A stretch of 64,000 bases of DNA from Marinobacterium sp. (GCA_030602245.1 JAUWAC010000008.1:27970-91969); one strand, 5' to 3'. Shown: positions 43,081 through 53,100, counted from the stretch's first letter. The notes: generated by a model from the letters alone, not told the origin. Numbers and translations: made by a program.

Positions 43081-43800
43081 ATGACCCAGAAGCAGACGCC
43101 CAATATCGACCCCGCCGAAATCGCCAAGTTCGAGGAATTGGCCAGCCGCTGGTGGGACAAGGAGAGCGAGTTCAAACCCCTGCACGACATCAACCCGCTG
43201 CGGGTCGGCTTTGTCGATCGCCTCGCCCCACTCGCCGGCAAGAAGGTGCTGGACGTCGGTTGCGGCGGCGGCATTCTGTCCGAAGCAATGGCGAAACGCG
43301 GGGCAGACGTCACCGGCATCGACATGGGCGAAGCCCCGCTCAAGGTGGCCAAGCTGCACGGACTGGAGAGCGGCGTCAGCGTGCGCTATCGCCAGATCCC
43401 GGTCGAGGAGCTGGCCGATGAAATGCCCGGCGCATTCGATATCGTCACCTGCATGGAGATGCTCGAGCACGTACCGGACCCCGCATCGATCATCAGCGCC
43501 TGCGCGCGTCTGGTACGCCCGGGGGGTCAGCTGTTCTTCTCGACGCTGAACCGCAACCCGAAAAGCTACCTGTTTGCGATCCTCGCTGCCGAGCGGGTCC
43601 TGAAGCTGGTACCGCAGGGCACACACGACTTCCAGAAGTTCATTCGCCCCGCCGAACTGGCTCGCTGGCTGCGCCAGAGCGGCCTGCGGATCGACGAGAT
43701 GACCGGACTGGTCTATAACCCGCTGACCCGCCAGTACCGCCTCGACGCGAACGACGTCAGCGTCAACTATCTGGTTGCCACAACCCGCGAGGCACACTGA
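43081..43800 (+). CDS. ubiG: UbiG, ubiquinone biosynthesis O-methyltransferase
   Basis: This 239-residue SAM-dependent enzyme performs both O-methylations in ubiquinone synthesis. The SAM motif [26 protein letters not shown] is at about residues 57-82, followed by [16 protein letters not shown] and the membrane-contacting FILNRN-type segment [11 protein letters not shown]. The ATG at 43081 gives the family start, with the [16 protein letters not shown] helix. It is divergent from gyrA, and its TGA overlaps the mupP start (TGATG), so both are translated together. Confidence 0.97.
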   Translation: MTQKQTPNIDPAEIAKFEELASRWWDKESEFKPLHDINPLRVGFVDRLAPLAGKKVLDVGCGGGILSEAMAKRGADVTGIDMGEAPLKVAKLHGLESGVSVRYRQIPVEELADEMPGAFDIVTCMEMLEHVPDPASIISACARLVRPGGQLFFSTLNRNPKSYLFAILAAERVLKLVPQGTHDFQKFIRPAELARWLRQSGLRIDEMTGLVYNPLTRQYRLDANDVSVNYLVATTREAH

Positions 43801-44480
43801 TGGCAGGCTTTCGCGCCGTCCTGTTCGACCTGGACGGCACCCTGCTCGACACGGCGCTGGATTTTCAGTGGATTATCGACGAGATGCTCAGCGCGCGCGG
43901 GCACGACCCGGTCAACCCCTCGCAGTTCCGCCAGCACGTCTCGGAAGGCGCGCGAGCCATGGTCAGTGCGGCGTTCGGCCTCCCCACCCACAGCGCGGAA
44001 ACCGACCGCCTGCTGGATGAATTTCTGACCCGCTACGGCAACAATCCGGCCGCCCGCAGCCAGCTGTTCGACGGACTGGATCAACTGCTGAGCTGGCTCG
44101 ATGCCGAGTCGATCCCCTGGGGCATCGTGACCAACAAGCCCGAGCGATTCAGTCGAGCCATCCTTGAAACGCTCGATCTTTCCGCACGCTGTGCCAGCCT
44201 CGTCTGCCCGGAGCACGTCAGCCGCGTCAAGCCCGACCCGGAGCCCCTGTTGCGGGCCTGCCGGGAGCTTGGCCTTGAGGCCGGCGATACCCTCTACATC
44301 GGCGATCACCGCCGCGATATAGAGGCCGGGCAGCGTGCCGGCATGCGCACGATCGCCTGCGGCTACGGCTACATTCCCGACCACGAGGATCCGGCCGAGT
44401 GGCGCAGCACCCACCTGGTTCAGGATGCGCAGGCACTCACCCGCCTGCTAAAATCTCTCTATCTTGAGTTTCGGGCCTGA
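43800..44480 (+). CDS. mupP: MupP-type HAD phosphatase (MurNAc-6-phosphate phosphatase)
   Basis: This 226-residue HAD hydrolase carries motif I FDLDGTLLDT (nucleophile Asp11), a helical cap, motif II TNKPERF and motif IV DHRRDIEAGQRAG. It resembles phosphoglycolate phosphatase (Gph), but its position between ubiG and yciK is that of MupP in Pseudomonas, which dephosphorylates MurNAc-6-phosphate in the anhMurNAc recycling route by-passing MurA. I favour MupP on synteny; a Gph role cannot be excluded from sequence alone. Confidence 0.82.
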   Translation: MAGFRAVLFDLDGTLLDTALDFQWIIDEMLSARGHDPVNPSQFRQHVSEGARAMVSAAFGLPTHSAETDRLLDEFLTRYGNNPAARSQLFDGLDQLLSWLDAESIPWGIVTNKPERFSRAILETLDLSARCASLVCPEHVSRVKPDPEPLLRACRELGLEAGDTLYIGDHRRDIEAGQRAGMRTIACGYGYIPDHEDPAEWRSTHLVQDAQALTRLLKSLYLEFRA

Positions 44481-44494
44481 GGAGTTCTGCCCCC

Positions 44495-45250
44495 ATGTTC
44501 AGTTATGAAGCACCGCAAGATCTGCTGAAGGATCGCGTCATTCTGGTCACCGGTGCCGGCGACGGAATCGGTCGCGCCGCCGCCCACGCCTATGCAGCCC
44601 ACGGCGCCACCGTCGTTCTGCTTGGACGCACGCTGGAAAAGCTGGAAAAGGTGTACGACGAGCTCGAAGCCGCCGGCGCCGCCCAGCCGGCAATCGTGCC
44701 ACTCAACCTGGAAACCGCCGCTGAACACGATTACATCGAGCTGGCCAATCAGCTGGATGACACCTTCGGCCGTCTGGACGGCCTGCTGCACAATGCCGGC
44801 ATTCTGGGTGTGCGCACCCCGCTCGACAACTACGACCCGATCATCTGGAACCAGGTGATGCAGGTTAACGTCAACGCCCCCTTCATGCTGACGCAGACAC
44901 TGATGCCACTGCTCAAGCGTTCCGACGACGCCTCGGTGATCTTTACCTCCTCCGGCGTTGGCCGTAAGGGACGCGCCCACTGGGGCGCTTACGCCATATC
45001 CAAGTTCGCGACCGAAGGCATGTCGCAGGTACTGGCAGACGAGCTGGAAAATATCAGCGCCATCCGCGTCAACTGCATCAACCCCGGCGCCACCCGCACG
45101 GCGATGCGCGCTTACGCCTACCCCGCCGAAGACCCGGAGCGCAACCCGACGCCGGAACAGATCATGCCGCTCTACCTGTACCTGATGGGCCCGGACAGCA
45201 AGGCGGTCAACGGCCAGTCACTGGATGCACAGGGCGACGGCCACGCCTGA
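44495..45250 (+). CDS. yciK: YciK, short-chain dehydrogenase/reductase
   Basis: This 251-residue SDR has the NAD(P)-binding TGAGDGIGRAA, the NAG motif LLHNAGILG, the catalytic Ser in FTSSGVGRKG and the YAISK pair. It closely resembles E. coli YciK, whose substrate is not known. It is the last gene of ubiG-mupP-yciK, starts 14 nt after mupP and ends at the terminator at 45279. Confidence 0.93.
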   Translation: MFSYEAPQDLLKDRVILVTGAGDGIGRAAAHAYAAHGATVVLLGRTLEKLEKVYDELEAAGAAQPAIVPLNLETAAEHDYIELANQLDDTFGRLDGLLHNAGILGVRTPLDNYDPIIWNQVMQVNVNAPFMLTQTLMPLLKRSDDASVIFTSSGVGRKGRAHWGAYAISKFATEGMSQVLADELENISAIRVNCINPGATRTAMRAYAYPAEDPERNPTPEQIMPLYLYLMGPDSKAVNGQSLDAQGDGHA

Positions 45251-45278
45251 ACCACTCAGACTCAGGTACCGGCACCCC

Positions 45279-45310
45279 ACAAAAAACGCTGCCTCAGGCA
45301 GCGTTTTTTA
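45279..45310. terminator. Bidirectional terminator between yciK and rluB
   Basis: AAAAACGCTGCC, loop TCA, GGCAGCGTTTTT. A and T tracts flank the stem, so it can serve yciK on the plus strand and rluB on the minus strand. Confidence 0.92.
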
Positions 45311-45318
45311 GTCCGGCT

Positions 45319-46245
45319 TCAGCGCTTCGGCACCCTGCGCGCTTTGCTGACCGTGCGTCGCCCAACCGAGCGACCGCGCGGACGCGCACCCGGCTTATGA
45401 CGTTCGGATGTCGCCGGCGCATCGGTGGACTGACGCGCGCGCTGGCGCTTGTAGCGACGCTGCTCCTCGATCGCCTCCTCCCGCGTCAATGCAGCGGGTT
45501 TTACATGCGGCAACCCGACCTCATCGCACAGGATATTGATCTCACGCACGCCAAGTTCGCGCCAGGTCCCCACCTTGATATCGCTGGGCAGGAATACCGG
45601 CCCGAAGCGCACCCGCTTAAGGCGGTTCACCTGTACCCCCTGCGATTCCCAAAGTCGGCGCACCTCGCGATTACGTCCTTCCATGACGACACAGTGGTAC
45701 CATTTATTGGCCCCCTCGCCGTCAAAAAACTGCACATCGGTGAAGTTTGCCATGCCATCATCAAGCAGCACGCCCTGCTTGAGTCGCTCCAGCATCGCTT
45801 CATCCACATCACCCAGCACGCGTACCGCATATTCACGGTCGATATTGGCTGACGGATGCATCATTCGATTGGCCAGTTCACCGTCGGTCGTAAACAGCAG
45901 CAGCCCGGTGGTATTGATATCCAGGCGGCCGATGATAATCCAGCGCCCCTGCTTGAGCGGCGGCAGATTATCAAACACGGTCGGACGCCCTTCCGGATCA
46001 TGCCGGGTACAGACCTCGCCCAGCGGCTTGTTGTAAATAAGGACGCGACATGGCGCCTCGGATGGAAAAACAAGACGGGCCGGACGCCCATCCAATTCGA
46101 CCTTATCCCCTTCTTTTACCCGATCCCCCAGACGCGCACGCTCGCCATTGAGCATCACGCGCCCTTCATCGATGAAACGCTCCATCTCACGACGTGAGCC
46201 AAAACCGGAGCGCGCCAAAACCTTCTGTAGTTTCTCATCTTGCAT
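45319..46245 (-). CDS. rluB: RluB, 23S rRNA pseudouridine-2605 synthase
   Basis: This 308-residue protein has an N-terminal S4 RNA-binding domain (residues 1-60, EKLQKVLARSGFGSRREME) and an RsuA/RluB-type pseudouridine synthase domain. The catalytic Asp is in GRLDINTTGLLLFTTDG. The C-terminal 65 residues are disordered and very basic (RRYKRQRARQ... RRVPKR), as is typical for RluB. It lies downstream of hns behind a terminator and faces yciK. Confidence 0.93.
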   Translation of the reverse strand: MQDEKLQKVLARSGFGSRREMERFIDEGRVMLNGERARLGDRVKEGDKVELDGRPARLVFPSEAPCRVLIYNKPLGEVCTRHDPEGRPTVFDNLPPLKQGRWIIIGRLDINTTGLLLFTTDGELANRMMHPSANIDREYAVRVLGDVDEAMLERLKQGVLLDDGMANFTDVQFFDGEGANKWYHCVVMEGRNREVRRLWESQGVQVNRLKRVRFGPVFLPSDIKVGTWRELGVREINILCDEVGLPHVKPAALTREEAIEEQRRYKRQRARQSTDAPATSERHKPGARPRGRSVGRRTVSKARRVPKR

Positions 46246-46262
46246 TCTGACGTCGCCTCAAA

Positions 46263-46302
46263 CTAAAAGAGCTCTTCAGACTGGAGTGCTGAAGAGCTCT
46301 CG
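46263..46302 (-). terminator. Terminator of hns
   Basis: AGAGCTCTTCAG, 9-nt loop, CTGAAGAGCTCT, then TTTAGTTT on the minus strand: a perfect 12-bp stem directly before rluB. Confidence 0.88.
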
Positions 46303-46322
46303 AAAGCATGTATGGCAGCTGC

Positions 46323-46718
46323 TCAGTTAACAGTGGGCAGCTGATCCTTGGTGATATTGTGTTTCTTCATGTATTCGGCAAATGCTACCGGCGTGCGGCC
46401 ACGACCGGACCAGTAGTGCTTCTCGCCGCTGTCATCTTCAATCTGATACTTGGCTTTCACGCTCTTGCGCGGCGCCGCTTCTACCTGATCTGCCAGCTCA
46501 CTCAGCTCAATGCCGGCTTCACGCATCTGCTTGCGGATCGCCTCGATCGCTTCCGCCTTAGCGGCCTCGATGCGCGCCTTCTCAGCCTCTTCGGCACGCT
46601 TCTCTTCGATAATATCGCTCAGATCGGACATTACCTTCTCGAGCTCGGCAACGCCAAGCTCCTGACACTGTTTCCGCAGCGAGTTTTTACGGGTCAGATT
46701 CTTAATAAAATCGCTCAT
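46323..46718 (-). CDS. hns: H-NS family nucleoid-associated protein
   Basis: This 131-residue protein has an N-terminal coiled-coil oligomerisation region (about 1-75, rich in EEKRAEEAEKARIEAAKAE), a linker, and a C-terminal DNA-binding domain YWSGRGRTPVAFAEYMKKH, whose GRGRTP loop inserts in the AT-rich minor groove. H-NS silences AT-rich and horizontally acquired DNA. The ATG at 46718 gives the family-typical MSDFIKNL start. The DNA just upstream is among the most AT-rich in the window, so autorepression is plausible. Confidence 0.93.
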   Translation of the reverse strand: MSDFIKNLTRKNSLRKQCQELGVAELEKVMSDLSDIIEEKRAEEAEKARIEAAKAEAIEAIRKQMREAGIELSELADQVEAAPRKSVKAKYQIEDDSGEKHYWSGRGRTPVAFAEYMKKHNITKDQLPTVN

Positions 46719-46756
46719 TATGCTCTCGATACCTGTCCGGTTTATTAATAACAGCA

Positions 46757-46784
46757 ATTATCGTGAACAATTTATCTTTTGCAA
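46757..46784 (-). promoter_or_regulatory. hns promoter
   Basis: The minus strand reads TTGCAA (46779-46784), 16 nt spacer, GATAAT (46757-46762). It lies about 40 nt from the hns ATG, in an AT-rich stretch (46735-46830) that would itself be an H-NS target. Confidence 0.65.
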
Positions 46785-46835
46785 GAGAATGAATAACAAT
46801 TTCAGTCAGCTGTTTTAAACCATTTTACCGTAGCG

Positions 46836-47453
46836 CTAAAAATCACTGGTATCACCAGCTCCCTGACGCAGAACTTCGGGTACGGTGTCGAGCAAACTGA
46901 TCACACTGGTCGCTTCCATACCACAATATCCGCCGTCGATGACGAGATCGACATGGTGCTGCAACAGCTCGCGAATCTCGTACGGATCGGTCAGCGGAAT
47001 ATCATCACCGGGCATAATCAGTGACGTGCTCATTATGGGTTCAGCGAGGCTCGCGGTCAGCGCCAGCGCGATCGGATTATTGGGAATACGAATACCGATG
47101 GTACGCCGCTTGGGGTGTAAAAGACGACGCGGCACCTCGCTGGTCGCATTGAGTATGAAGGTATAGGCACCCGGCGTATGTGCTTTAATCGTGCGATAGG
47201 CCTGATTATCCACCTTCGCGTAGGTCGCGATTTCCGAAAGGTCGCGACAGACCAGCGTAAAATTATGCTTGTCGTCGAGCTGGCGAATCCGCTTTATCCG
47301 CTCCATCGCCTTCTTGTCACCAAGGTGACAGCCAAGCGCGTAGGCACAATCGGTCGGGTATACGACAACGCCGCCCGCATTGATGATCTCCACTGCCTGC
47401 GCGATCAGGCGAGGCTGCGGGGTTTCGGGGTGTATCTGAAAGAACTGACTCAC
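46836..47453 (-). CDS. yciO: YciO, Sua5/YrdC-family protein
   Basis: This 205-residue YrdC-fold protein resembles E. coli YciO throughout: SQFFQIHPETPQPRLIAQA, VVVYPTDCAYALGC and HNFTLVCRDLSE. The fold binds nucleotide and single or double-stranded RNA. YrdC/Sua5 homologues make threonylcarbamoyl-AMP for tRNA t6A, and YciO is a paralogue of uncertain role. I start it at GTG 47453, preceded by AGGAG at 6-nt spacing, which gives the family start (M)SQFF; an ATG nine codons upstream lacks such a site. Confidence 0.93.
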   Translation of the reverse strand: MSQFFQIHPETPQPRLIAQAVEIINAGGVVVYPTDCAYALGCHLGDKKAMERIKRIRQLDDKHNFTLVCRDLSEIATYAKVDNQAYRTIKAHTPGAYTFILNATSEVPRRLLHPKRRTIGIRIPNNPIALALTASLAEPIMSTSLIMPGDDIPLTDPYEIRELLQHHVDLVIDGGYCGMEATSVISLLDTVPEVLRQGAGDTSDF

Positions 47454-47516
47454 AACAGACTCCTGATCTGTATCCAGCATGACGCCACCTCCAGCCACTG
47501 CCGGCTGCTACTCCTT

Positions 47517-48389
47517 TTATAGCCCTTTTGCAGCTCGCGAGCGCTCGGTGTCGTTACACAGCCGATCGAGCAGATGGCGTTCACTGTCGAAGTGGGCAAA
47601 CCGACCAAGCGCGGTCCAGCGCTGTGAAGGTGAATGAAAGTCGCTGCCGGCGCTGACCCAAAGCGCCTGCCGATCCGCCAGTTGCAACAGATCACGCAGA
47701 TGGTTCGGTGTCACGCCGGGATAACTGACCTCGATGCCGTCGCCACCGGCGGCGAGCAGATCCGCCACCAGCGCACGCAGCCGGGTAAAGGTCAGATTGT
47801 ATTTGGTTGGGTGCGCGATCATGGCATAGCCTCCGGCGCGCTTGATTTGCGCGACTGCCTCCGCCAGCGCCGGCCACTGCGCTTTGACATCGCCAACCTG
47901 CCCCTGTCCCAGCCAGGTGTCGAATGCCTGCTGCGCACTGCCGACCAGCCCGGCATCGACCATCGCCTGAGCAAAGTGCGGCCGTCCGATCGGCGCCTCC
48001 CCCGCCAGTGCCCGCGCCGCGCCCAGAAGATCGGGCAAGCCTCGCGTCACCAGCTTGTCGGCGATCGCCTGAGCACGCGCTTCGCGCAGCTCGCGCAACC
48101 CCTGCAGATAGGGTCCCCACCCCTCGGCCTGCGGATCGATACCCAGTCCCAGCAGGTGAATGACGCGGCGATGCCAGAGGCAGGTGAGCTCAACCCCGTC
48201 CACCAGCCGGATCTGCTCGGCACGAGCCGCCGCTCTGGCCTCATCCAGCCCGGCCAACGTGTCATGGTCGGTCAGCGCCAGCACGCGCACACCGGCCTCT
48301 GCGGCTGCCCGGACCAGTTCGGCGGGTGCCAGACTGCCATCGGAGGCACGGCTGTGGCTGTGCAAATCGTAACCGGCTGACTGTTTCAC
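47517..48389 (-). CDS. rnm: Rnm (YciV/TrpH), PHP-domain 5'-3' exoribonuclease / nucleotide phosphatase
   Basis: This 290-residue PHP-domain metalloenzyme has the metal ligands in DLHSHSRASDGSL, LTDHDTLAG, IAHPTKYNL and SAGSDFHSPSQRW. E. coli YciV (RNase AM) matures the 5' ends of 5S and other rRNAs and hydrolyses 3',5'-nucleoside bisphosphates. It lies 64 nt upstream of yciO on the same strand and is divergent from yciB, 53 nt away, as in the E. coli trp-region cluster. Confidence 0.94.
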   Translation of the reverse strand: MKQSAGYDLHSHSRASDGSLAPAELVRAAAEAGVRVLALTDHDTLAGLDEARAAARAEQIRLVDGVELTCLWHRRVIHLLGLGIDPQAEGWGPYLQGLRELREARAQAIADKLVTRGLPDLLGAARALAGEAPIGRPHFAQAMVDAGLVGSAQQAFDTWLGQGQVGDVKAQWPALAEAVAQIKRAGGYAMIAHPTKYNLTFTRLRALVADLLAAGGDGIEVSYPGVTPNHLRDLLQLADRQALWVSAGSDFHSPSQRWTALGRFAHFDSERHLLDRLCNDTERSRAAKGL

Positions 48390-48442
48390 TCTATTCAGGG
48401 GACCTTTATACTGGGAGAAAATGATCGAAACCTGCGGAACCC

Positions 48443-48988
48443 ATGAAAATCTTACTCGATTTCCTGCCTATTATCGTCTTTTTCATCGTATACAAGGCCA
48501 CCGGCGATATCATCATCGCAACCGCCGTGTTGATTCCCGCCACGCTGGCGCAAATGGCCTACACCTGGTTCCGTCTCCATCGTATCGAAAAAATGCAGCT
48601 GGTCACGCTGGCACTGGTTATTTTGCTCGGCGGCGCGACCATTCTGTTCAAGGACAAGACCTTTATTCAGTGGAAGCCCACCATCGTCAACTGGCTGTTT
48701 GGCATCGCCTTTCTCGGCAGCCACTTTATCGGCAGAAAAACGGTGGTGCAGCGCCTGATGGAAAGCAGCATCGAGCTGGCCCAGCAGACCTGGCGGCGCC
48801 TCAATTTTGGCTGGGTGGTGTTTTTCATGGCGATGGGAGTGATTAACCTGATCGTCGCCTACGGATTCAGCGAAGATACCTGGGTCAACTTCAAGCTGTT
48901 CGGCATGCTGGGGCTGACGCTGCTGTTTATCCTGGCCCAGGGAATTTATATCTCCCGACACCTTCCGCAGCAGAATAATCAGGATTAA
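48443..48988 (+). CDS. yciB: YciB, inner-membrane septation/envelope protein
   Basis: This is a 181-residue integral membrane protein with five or six hydrophobic helices and the family landmarks FLPIIVFFIVYKATGDI and IQWKPTIVNWLFGIAFLGS. YciB is linked to cell elongation, division and phospholipid homeostasis in Enterobacteria and Shigella. It is followed by yciI 18 nt downstream, as in E. coli. Confidence 0.95.
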   Translation: MKILLDFLPIIVFFIVYKATGDIIIATAVLIPATLAQMAYTWFRLHRIEKMQLVTLALVILLGGATILFKDKTFIQWKPTIVNWLFGIAFLGSHFIGRKTVVQRLMESSIELAQQTWRRLNFGWVVFFMAMGVINLIVAYGFSEDTWVNFKLFGMLGLTLLFILAQGIYISRHLPQQNNQD

Positions 48989-49006
48989 CATTGACGGGGC
49001 AAAAGC

Positions 49007-49306
49007 ATGTATTACGCTATTGTAGCCGAGGACATTGAGGGCTCTCTGGAGAGACGCCTTCAGGCCAGACCTGAACACCTGGCCAGACTGGAGACACTGA
49101 AACAGGAGGGGCGGCTGTTCGCAGCCGGTCCGCTGCCAGCGATCGACAGCGAAGATCCGGGCCCGGCCGGCTTTACCGGCAGCCTGGTGATCGCCGAATT
49201 CGAATCGCTGGAGCAGGCGAAGGAGTGGGCGGATCAGGATCCGTACATCAAGGCCGGCGTATACCGGTCGGTAACGGTGAAACCGTTCAAGAAGGTACTT
49301 CCCTGA
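49007..49306 (+). CDS. yciI: YciI-family protein
   Basis: This 99-residue dimeric alpha/beta ferredoxin-like protein resembles E. coli Yci[18 protein letters not shown], then the conserved His in RPEHLARLE and [10 protein letters not shown]. Some family members have dehydratase-like active sites; the physiological role is unknown. It lies in the yciB-yciI pair and is followed, after 118 nt, by the OmpA-family gene. Confidence 0.93.
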   Translation: MYYAIVAEDIEGSLERRLQARPEHLARLETLKQEGRLFAAGPLPAIDSEDPGPAGFTGSLVIAEFESLEQAKEWADQDPYIKAGVYRSVTVKPFKKVLP

Positions 49307-49424
49307 CGTTCTTCAGCCTGGGTTCGCCCCTGACATGCCATTTTGTTGGCGTATCAGGAAAAAACCGTTTAAATGGTCTATACGTAGTAGACAAACATAT
49401 CACTACAGTCACAAGGATATGATG

Positions 49425-50027
49425 ATGAAAAAATTCGCGATTGCAGCAGGTCTGACTCTGGCTATGGGTGCCTCCATTGCACAGGCACACGAAGTCAATG
49501 CCGGCTATGTCACCACCAGCGACGACACCATCTGGCGCACCAGCTACGGCGAGTGCTGGCACACCGGCTTCTGGACCGAGTCTGACGCGGTCGTTGGCTG
49601 CGACGGCAAGGTCGCTGCCGCTGAAGCGGAGCCGGCTGCACCGGCCGAGCCGATGTACGCCATGGTTGAGGAAACCAAGAAGTTCGCGCTCTACTTCGAT
49701 TTCGACAGCACCAAGGTCGGTGATGTCTCCAACATCGTCAACTACATCGGTACGCTGTCCAGCCTGAAGGAAGTTGATCTCGTCGGTCACGCCGACCCGA
49801 TCGGCTCCGAAGACTACAACCGCGACCTGTCCAAGCGTCGTGCTGAAGCGGTTGGCAAAACGCTGGCTGACGCCGGCGTGGATGCCAGCAAGATGAGCAT
49901 CAGCTACCTGGGTGAATCCGCACCGATCGCCAACTGCACCGGCCGCGGTGCTGAGCTGATCGCCTGCCTGCGCCCGGATCGCCGCGTAGACGTTGAGATC
50001 ATCGGCACCAAGCGCGTTCAGCAGTAA
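49425..50027 (+). CDS. OmpA-family outer-membrane/periplasmic protein with GECWxTGxW domain
   Basis: This protein has 200 residues. A Sec signal peptide (cleavage after AQA, residue 21) is followed by a short domain with two cysteines, YGECWHTGFWTESDAVVGCDG, an Ala/Pro/Glu linker, and a C-terminal OmpA-like peptidoglycan-binding domain (KFALYFDFDST through VDLVGHADPIGSEDYNRDLSKRRAEAV). It lacks the eight-strand beta barrel of E. coli OmpA. Three consecutive ATG codons occur (49419-49427); I chose the third, with AAGGA at 7-nt spacing. TTGGCG-17-TTAAAT at about 49347-49375 is a possible promoter. A strong terminator follows. Confidence 0.85.
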   Translation: MKKFAIAAGLTLAMGASIAQAHEVNAGYVTTSDDTIWRTSYGECWHTGFWTESDAVVGCDGKVAAAEAEPAAPAEPMYAMVEETKKFALYFDFDSTKVGDVSNIVNYIGTLSSLKEVDLVGHADPIGSEDYNRDLSKRRAEAVGKTLADAGVDASKMSISYLGESAPIANCTGRGAELIACLRPDRRVDVEIIGTKRVQQ

Positions 50028-50050
50028 ACGACGCCTGAGTCCGAATCAAT

Positions 50051-50078
50051 AAAGCCGGCAATTGCCGGCTTTATTTTT
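50051..50078 (+). terminator. Terminator of the OmpA-family gene
   Basis: AAAGCCGGC, AATT loop, GCCGGCTTT, then ATTTTTAT. It is 23 nt after the stop codon. Confidence 0.92.
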
Positions 50079-50128
50079 ATCCACACTCCGCCGCTGCAGG
50101 CCACGTTGATCTGCTCCATAGGCGAGCA

Positions 50129-50161
50129 CAAAAAAGGCGACCCGTTGCGGTCGCCTTTTTG
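50129..50161 (-). terminator. Terminator of purL
   Basis: The inverted repeat AAAAAGGCGACC(cgttgc)GGTCGCCTTTTT lies 16 nt past the purL stop. It is symmetrical, with T runs on both strands, and could also back up the ompA-type terminator. Confidence 0.92.
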
Positions 50162-50177
50162 TATTGATCAGCATCGC

Positions 50178-53100
50178 TTAGCCGATATGCACCCGCGCGT
50201 TGCGGAACATCCGCATCCAGGCGCCATCCTCGGACCACTCATCCGGCGCCCAGGAATTCTGGATCGCACGGAATACACGTTCCGGATGCGGCATCATGAT
50301 CGTCACCCGGCCGCCCGGTGTGGTAATACCGGTAATGCCGTTGGGCGAACCATTCGGGTTGGCCGGATAACGCGTGGTGTGCTGGCCACGGTTATCCACA
50401 TAGCGCAGCGCGATGGTGCCGGCACTCTCAAGCCCGGCCAGGTGAGCATCATCGCGGAACTCGGCGCGCCCCTCCCCGTGCGCTACGGCGATCGGCATGC
50501 GTGAGCCCGCCATACCGGACAGGAAGACAGACGGCGATGATTGCACTTCGACCATCGCCACACGGGCCTCAAACTGTTCGGAGATGTTGCGCACAAAGTG
50601 CGGCCACAGCTCGGCGCCCGGGATCAGCTCGTGCAGGTTGGAGAGCATCTGACAGCCGTTACAGACCCCCAGCGCGATCGTGTCGTCACGCTCGAAGAAC
50701 TGTGCGAACTGCTCGCGCGCACGTGTGTTGAACAGAATCGATTTCGCCCAGCCTTCACCAGCCCCCAGTACGTCGCCGTACGAGAAACCGCCGCAGGCCA
50801 CCAGCCCCTTGAAGCCATCCAGCGTGACCTTGCCAGCGAGGATATCGCTCATGTGAACATCGACCGCGGCAAAACCTGCTCGATCGAATGCGGCCGCCAT
50901 CTCGATCTGACCATTGACGCCCTGCTCACGCAGGACGGCGATCCGTGGGCGCTCGCCCCGGCCGATAAAGGGTGCGGCCACGTCTTCGTTGATGTCATAG
51001 GTCAGTGCTGCATGCAGCCCCGGATCCTCGCGATCGAGCAGGCTGTCAAACTCCTGCAGAGCGCACTCGGAGTTGTCGCGCAGTGCCTGAATCCGATATG
51101 AGGTTTCGGCCCACCAGCGCTGCAGCTGGACGCGACTGGCCGAATAGATCTCTTCATCATCGAACGAGATGTTCAGCTGATCATCCGGGTTCAGCGAACC
51201 GATCACCTTCGCAATCTCGCCGATACCGGCGGCGTTAAGCTCGGTCAGTACCTGCTCGGTGTGTTCACGGCGCACCTGCACGACGGCACCCAGCTCTTCA
51301 GCAAACAGCGCTGCCAGCACCTCATCGCTGTCGGCCGCCAGCAGATCCAGCGTCAGATCGACACCGGTACGACCGGCAAAGGCCATCTCCGCGACGGTTG
51401 CGAACAGACCGCCGTCGGAGCGGTCATGGTAGGCCAGCAGCAGCCCCTGACTGTTCAGCGCCTGTACCGCTGCAAAGAAGGTGGCGAGCTGATCGGCATC
51501 GTCCACATCCGGCACTTCACGGCCGACGCGGTTGTATACCTGAGCCAGCGCAGACAGACCGAGACGGTTACGCCCATTCCCCAGATCCAGCAGGATCAGG
51601 TCGGTCTCGCCCTGATCCGTGCGCAGCTGCGGCGTCAGCACTTTACGTGCATCGGTCACCGGCGCAAAGCCGGAGATGATCAGCGACAGCGGTGCGGTCA
51701 CACTCTTCTGTTCATCGCCATCCTGCCAGACGGTGCGCATGGACATGGAGTCCTTGCCGACCGGAATCGTGATACCCAGCTGCGGACAGAGCTCCATGCC
51801 CACCGCCTTGACGGTGTCATACAGTTTTTCGTCCTCGCCGGGGTGACCCGCCGCGCACATCCAGTTGGCCGACAGCTTGATATCGGAGATATCGCGGATC
51901 GGAGCTGCCGCCAAGTTGGTCAGCGTTTCACCAATCGCCATACGGCCGGAGGCCGGCGCATCAACCAGCGCCAGCGGCGTACGCTCACCCATGGCCATCG
52001 CTTCACCGGCATAGGTTTCATACCCGATCGTGGTCACGGCACAGTCGGCAACCGGCACCTGCCACGGGCCAACCATCTGATCCCGTGCCACCTGGCCGGT
52101 GATCGAGCGGTCGCCGATGGTGATCAGGAAGCTCTTGGACGCGACAGCCGGCAGCTTCAGCACCCGCTCGACGGCATCGCCAAGATCGATATCGCGGGTA
52201 TCGAAATCCGCCACCTCGTACTCAACACGCTCCACGCTGCGATGCATCTTCGGCGGTTTGCCGAACAGCACGCTCATCGGCAGGTCGACCGGCTTGTTTT
52301 CGAAGTGGCTGTCGCCCAGCGTCAGGTGGTGATCCTCGGTCGCCTCACCAACCACCGCGTACGGGCAGCGCTCCCGCTCACAGATCGCCTCGAAACGCGG
52401 CAGATCTTCCGGTTTGACCGCCAGCACATAGCGTTCCTGCGCCTCGTTACACCAGATCTCCAGCGGCGACATGCCGGGCTCGTCATTGTTGACGTTGCGC
52501 AGTTCGAAATGACCGCCGCGGCCGCCATCCTTGACCAGCTCCGGGAAGGCGTTGGACAGGCCACCGGCGCCAACGTCGTGGATGAAGGCGATCGGGTTCG
52601 CATCACCCAGCTGCCAGCACTGGTCGATGACCTCCTGACAGCGGCGCTCCAGCTCCGGGTTGCCGCGCTGCACGGATGCAAAATCCAGATCCGCCGACGA
52701 GCTGCCGGACGACATCGACGACGCGGCACCGCCACCGAGGCCGATCAGCATCGCCGGGCCACCCAGACAGATCAGTTTCGCACCGACGCTGATCTCGCCC
52801 TTTTCGACATGCTCGGCGCGGATATTACCCATACCACCGGCGATCATGATCGGCTTGTGATAACCGCGCACTTCCTCGCCGGCAGCACCGTTCACCCGCT
52901 GCTCGAAGGTACGGAAATAGCCGGTCAGGTTGGGACGGCCGAATTCGTTGTTGAACGCTGCCCCGCCGATCGGGCCTTCAATCATGATCTCAAGCGGAGA
53001 AACGATGCGCTCCGGCTTGCCATAGCCGGATTCCCACGGCTGCTCAAAGCCGGGAATCTTCAGATCGGAGACGGTAAAGCCGGTCAGACCCGCTTTGGGC

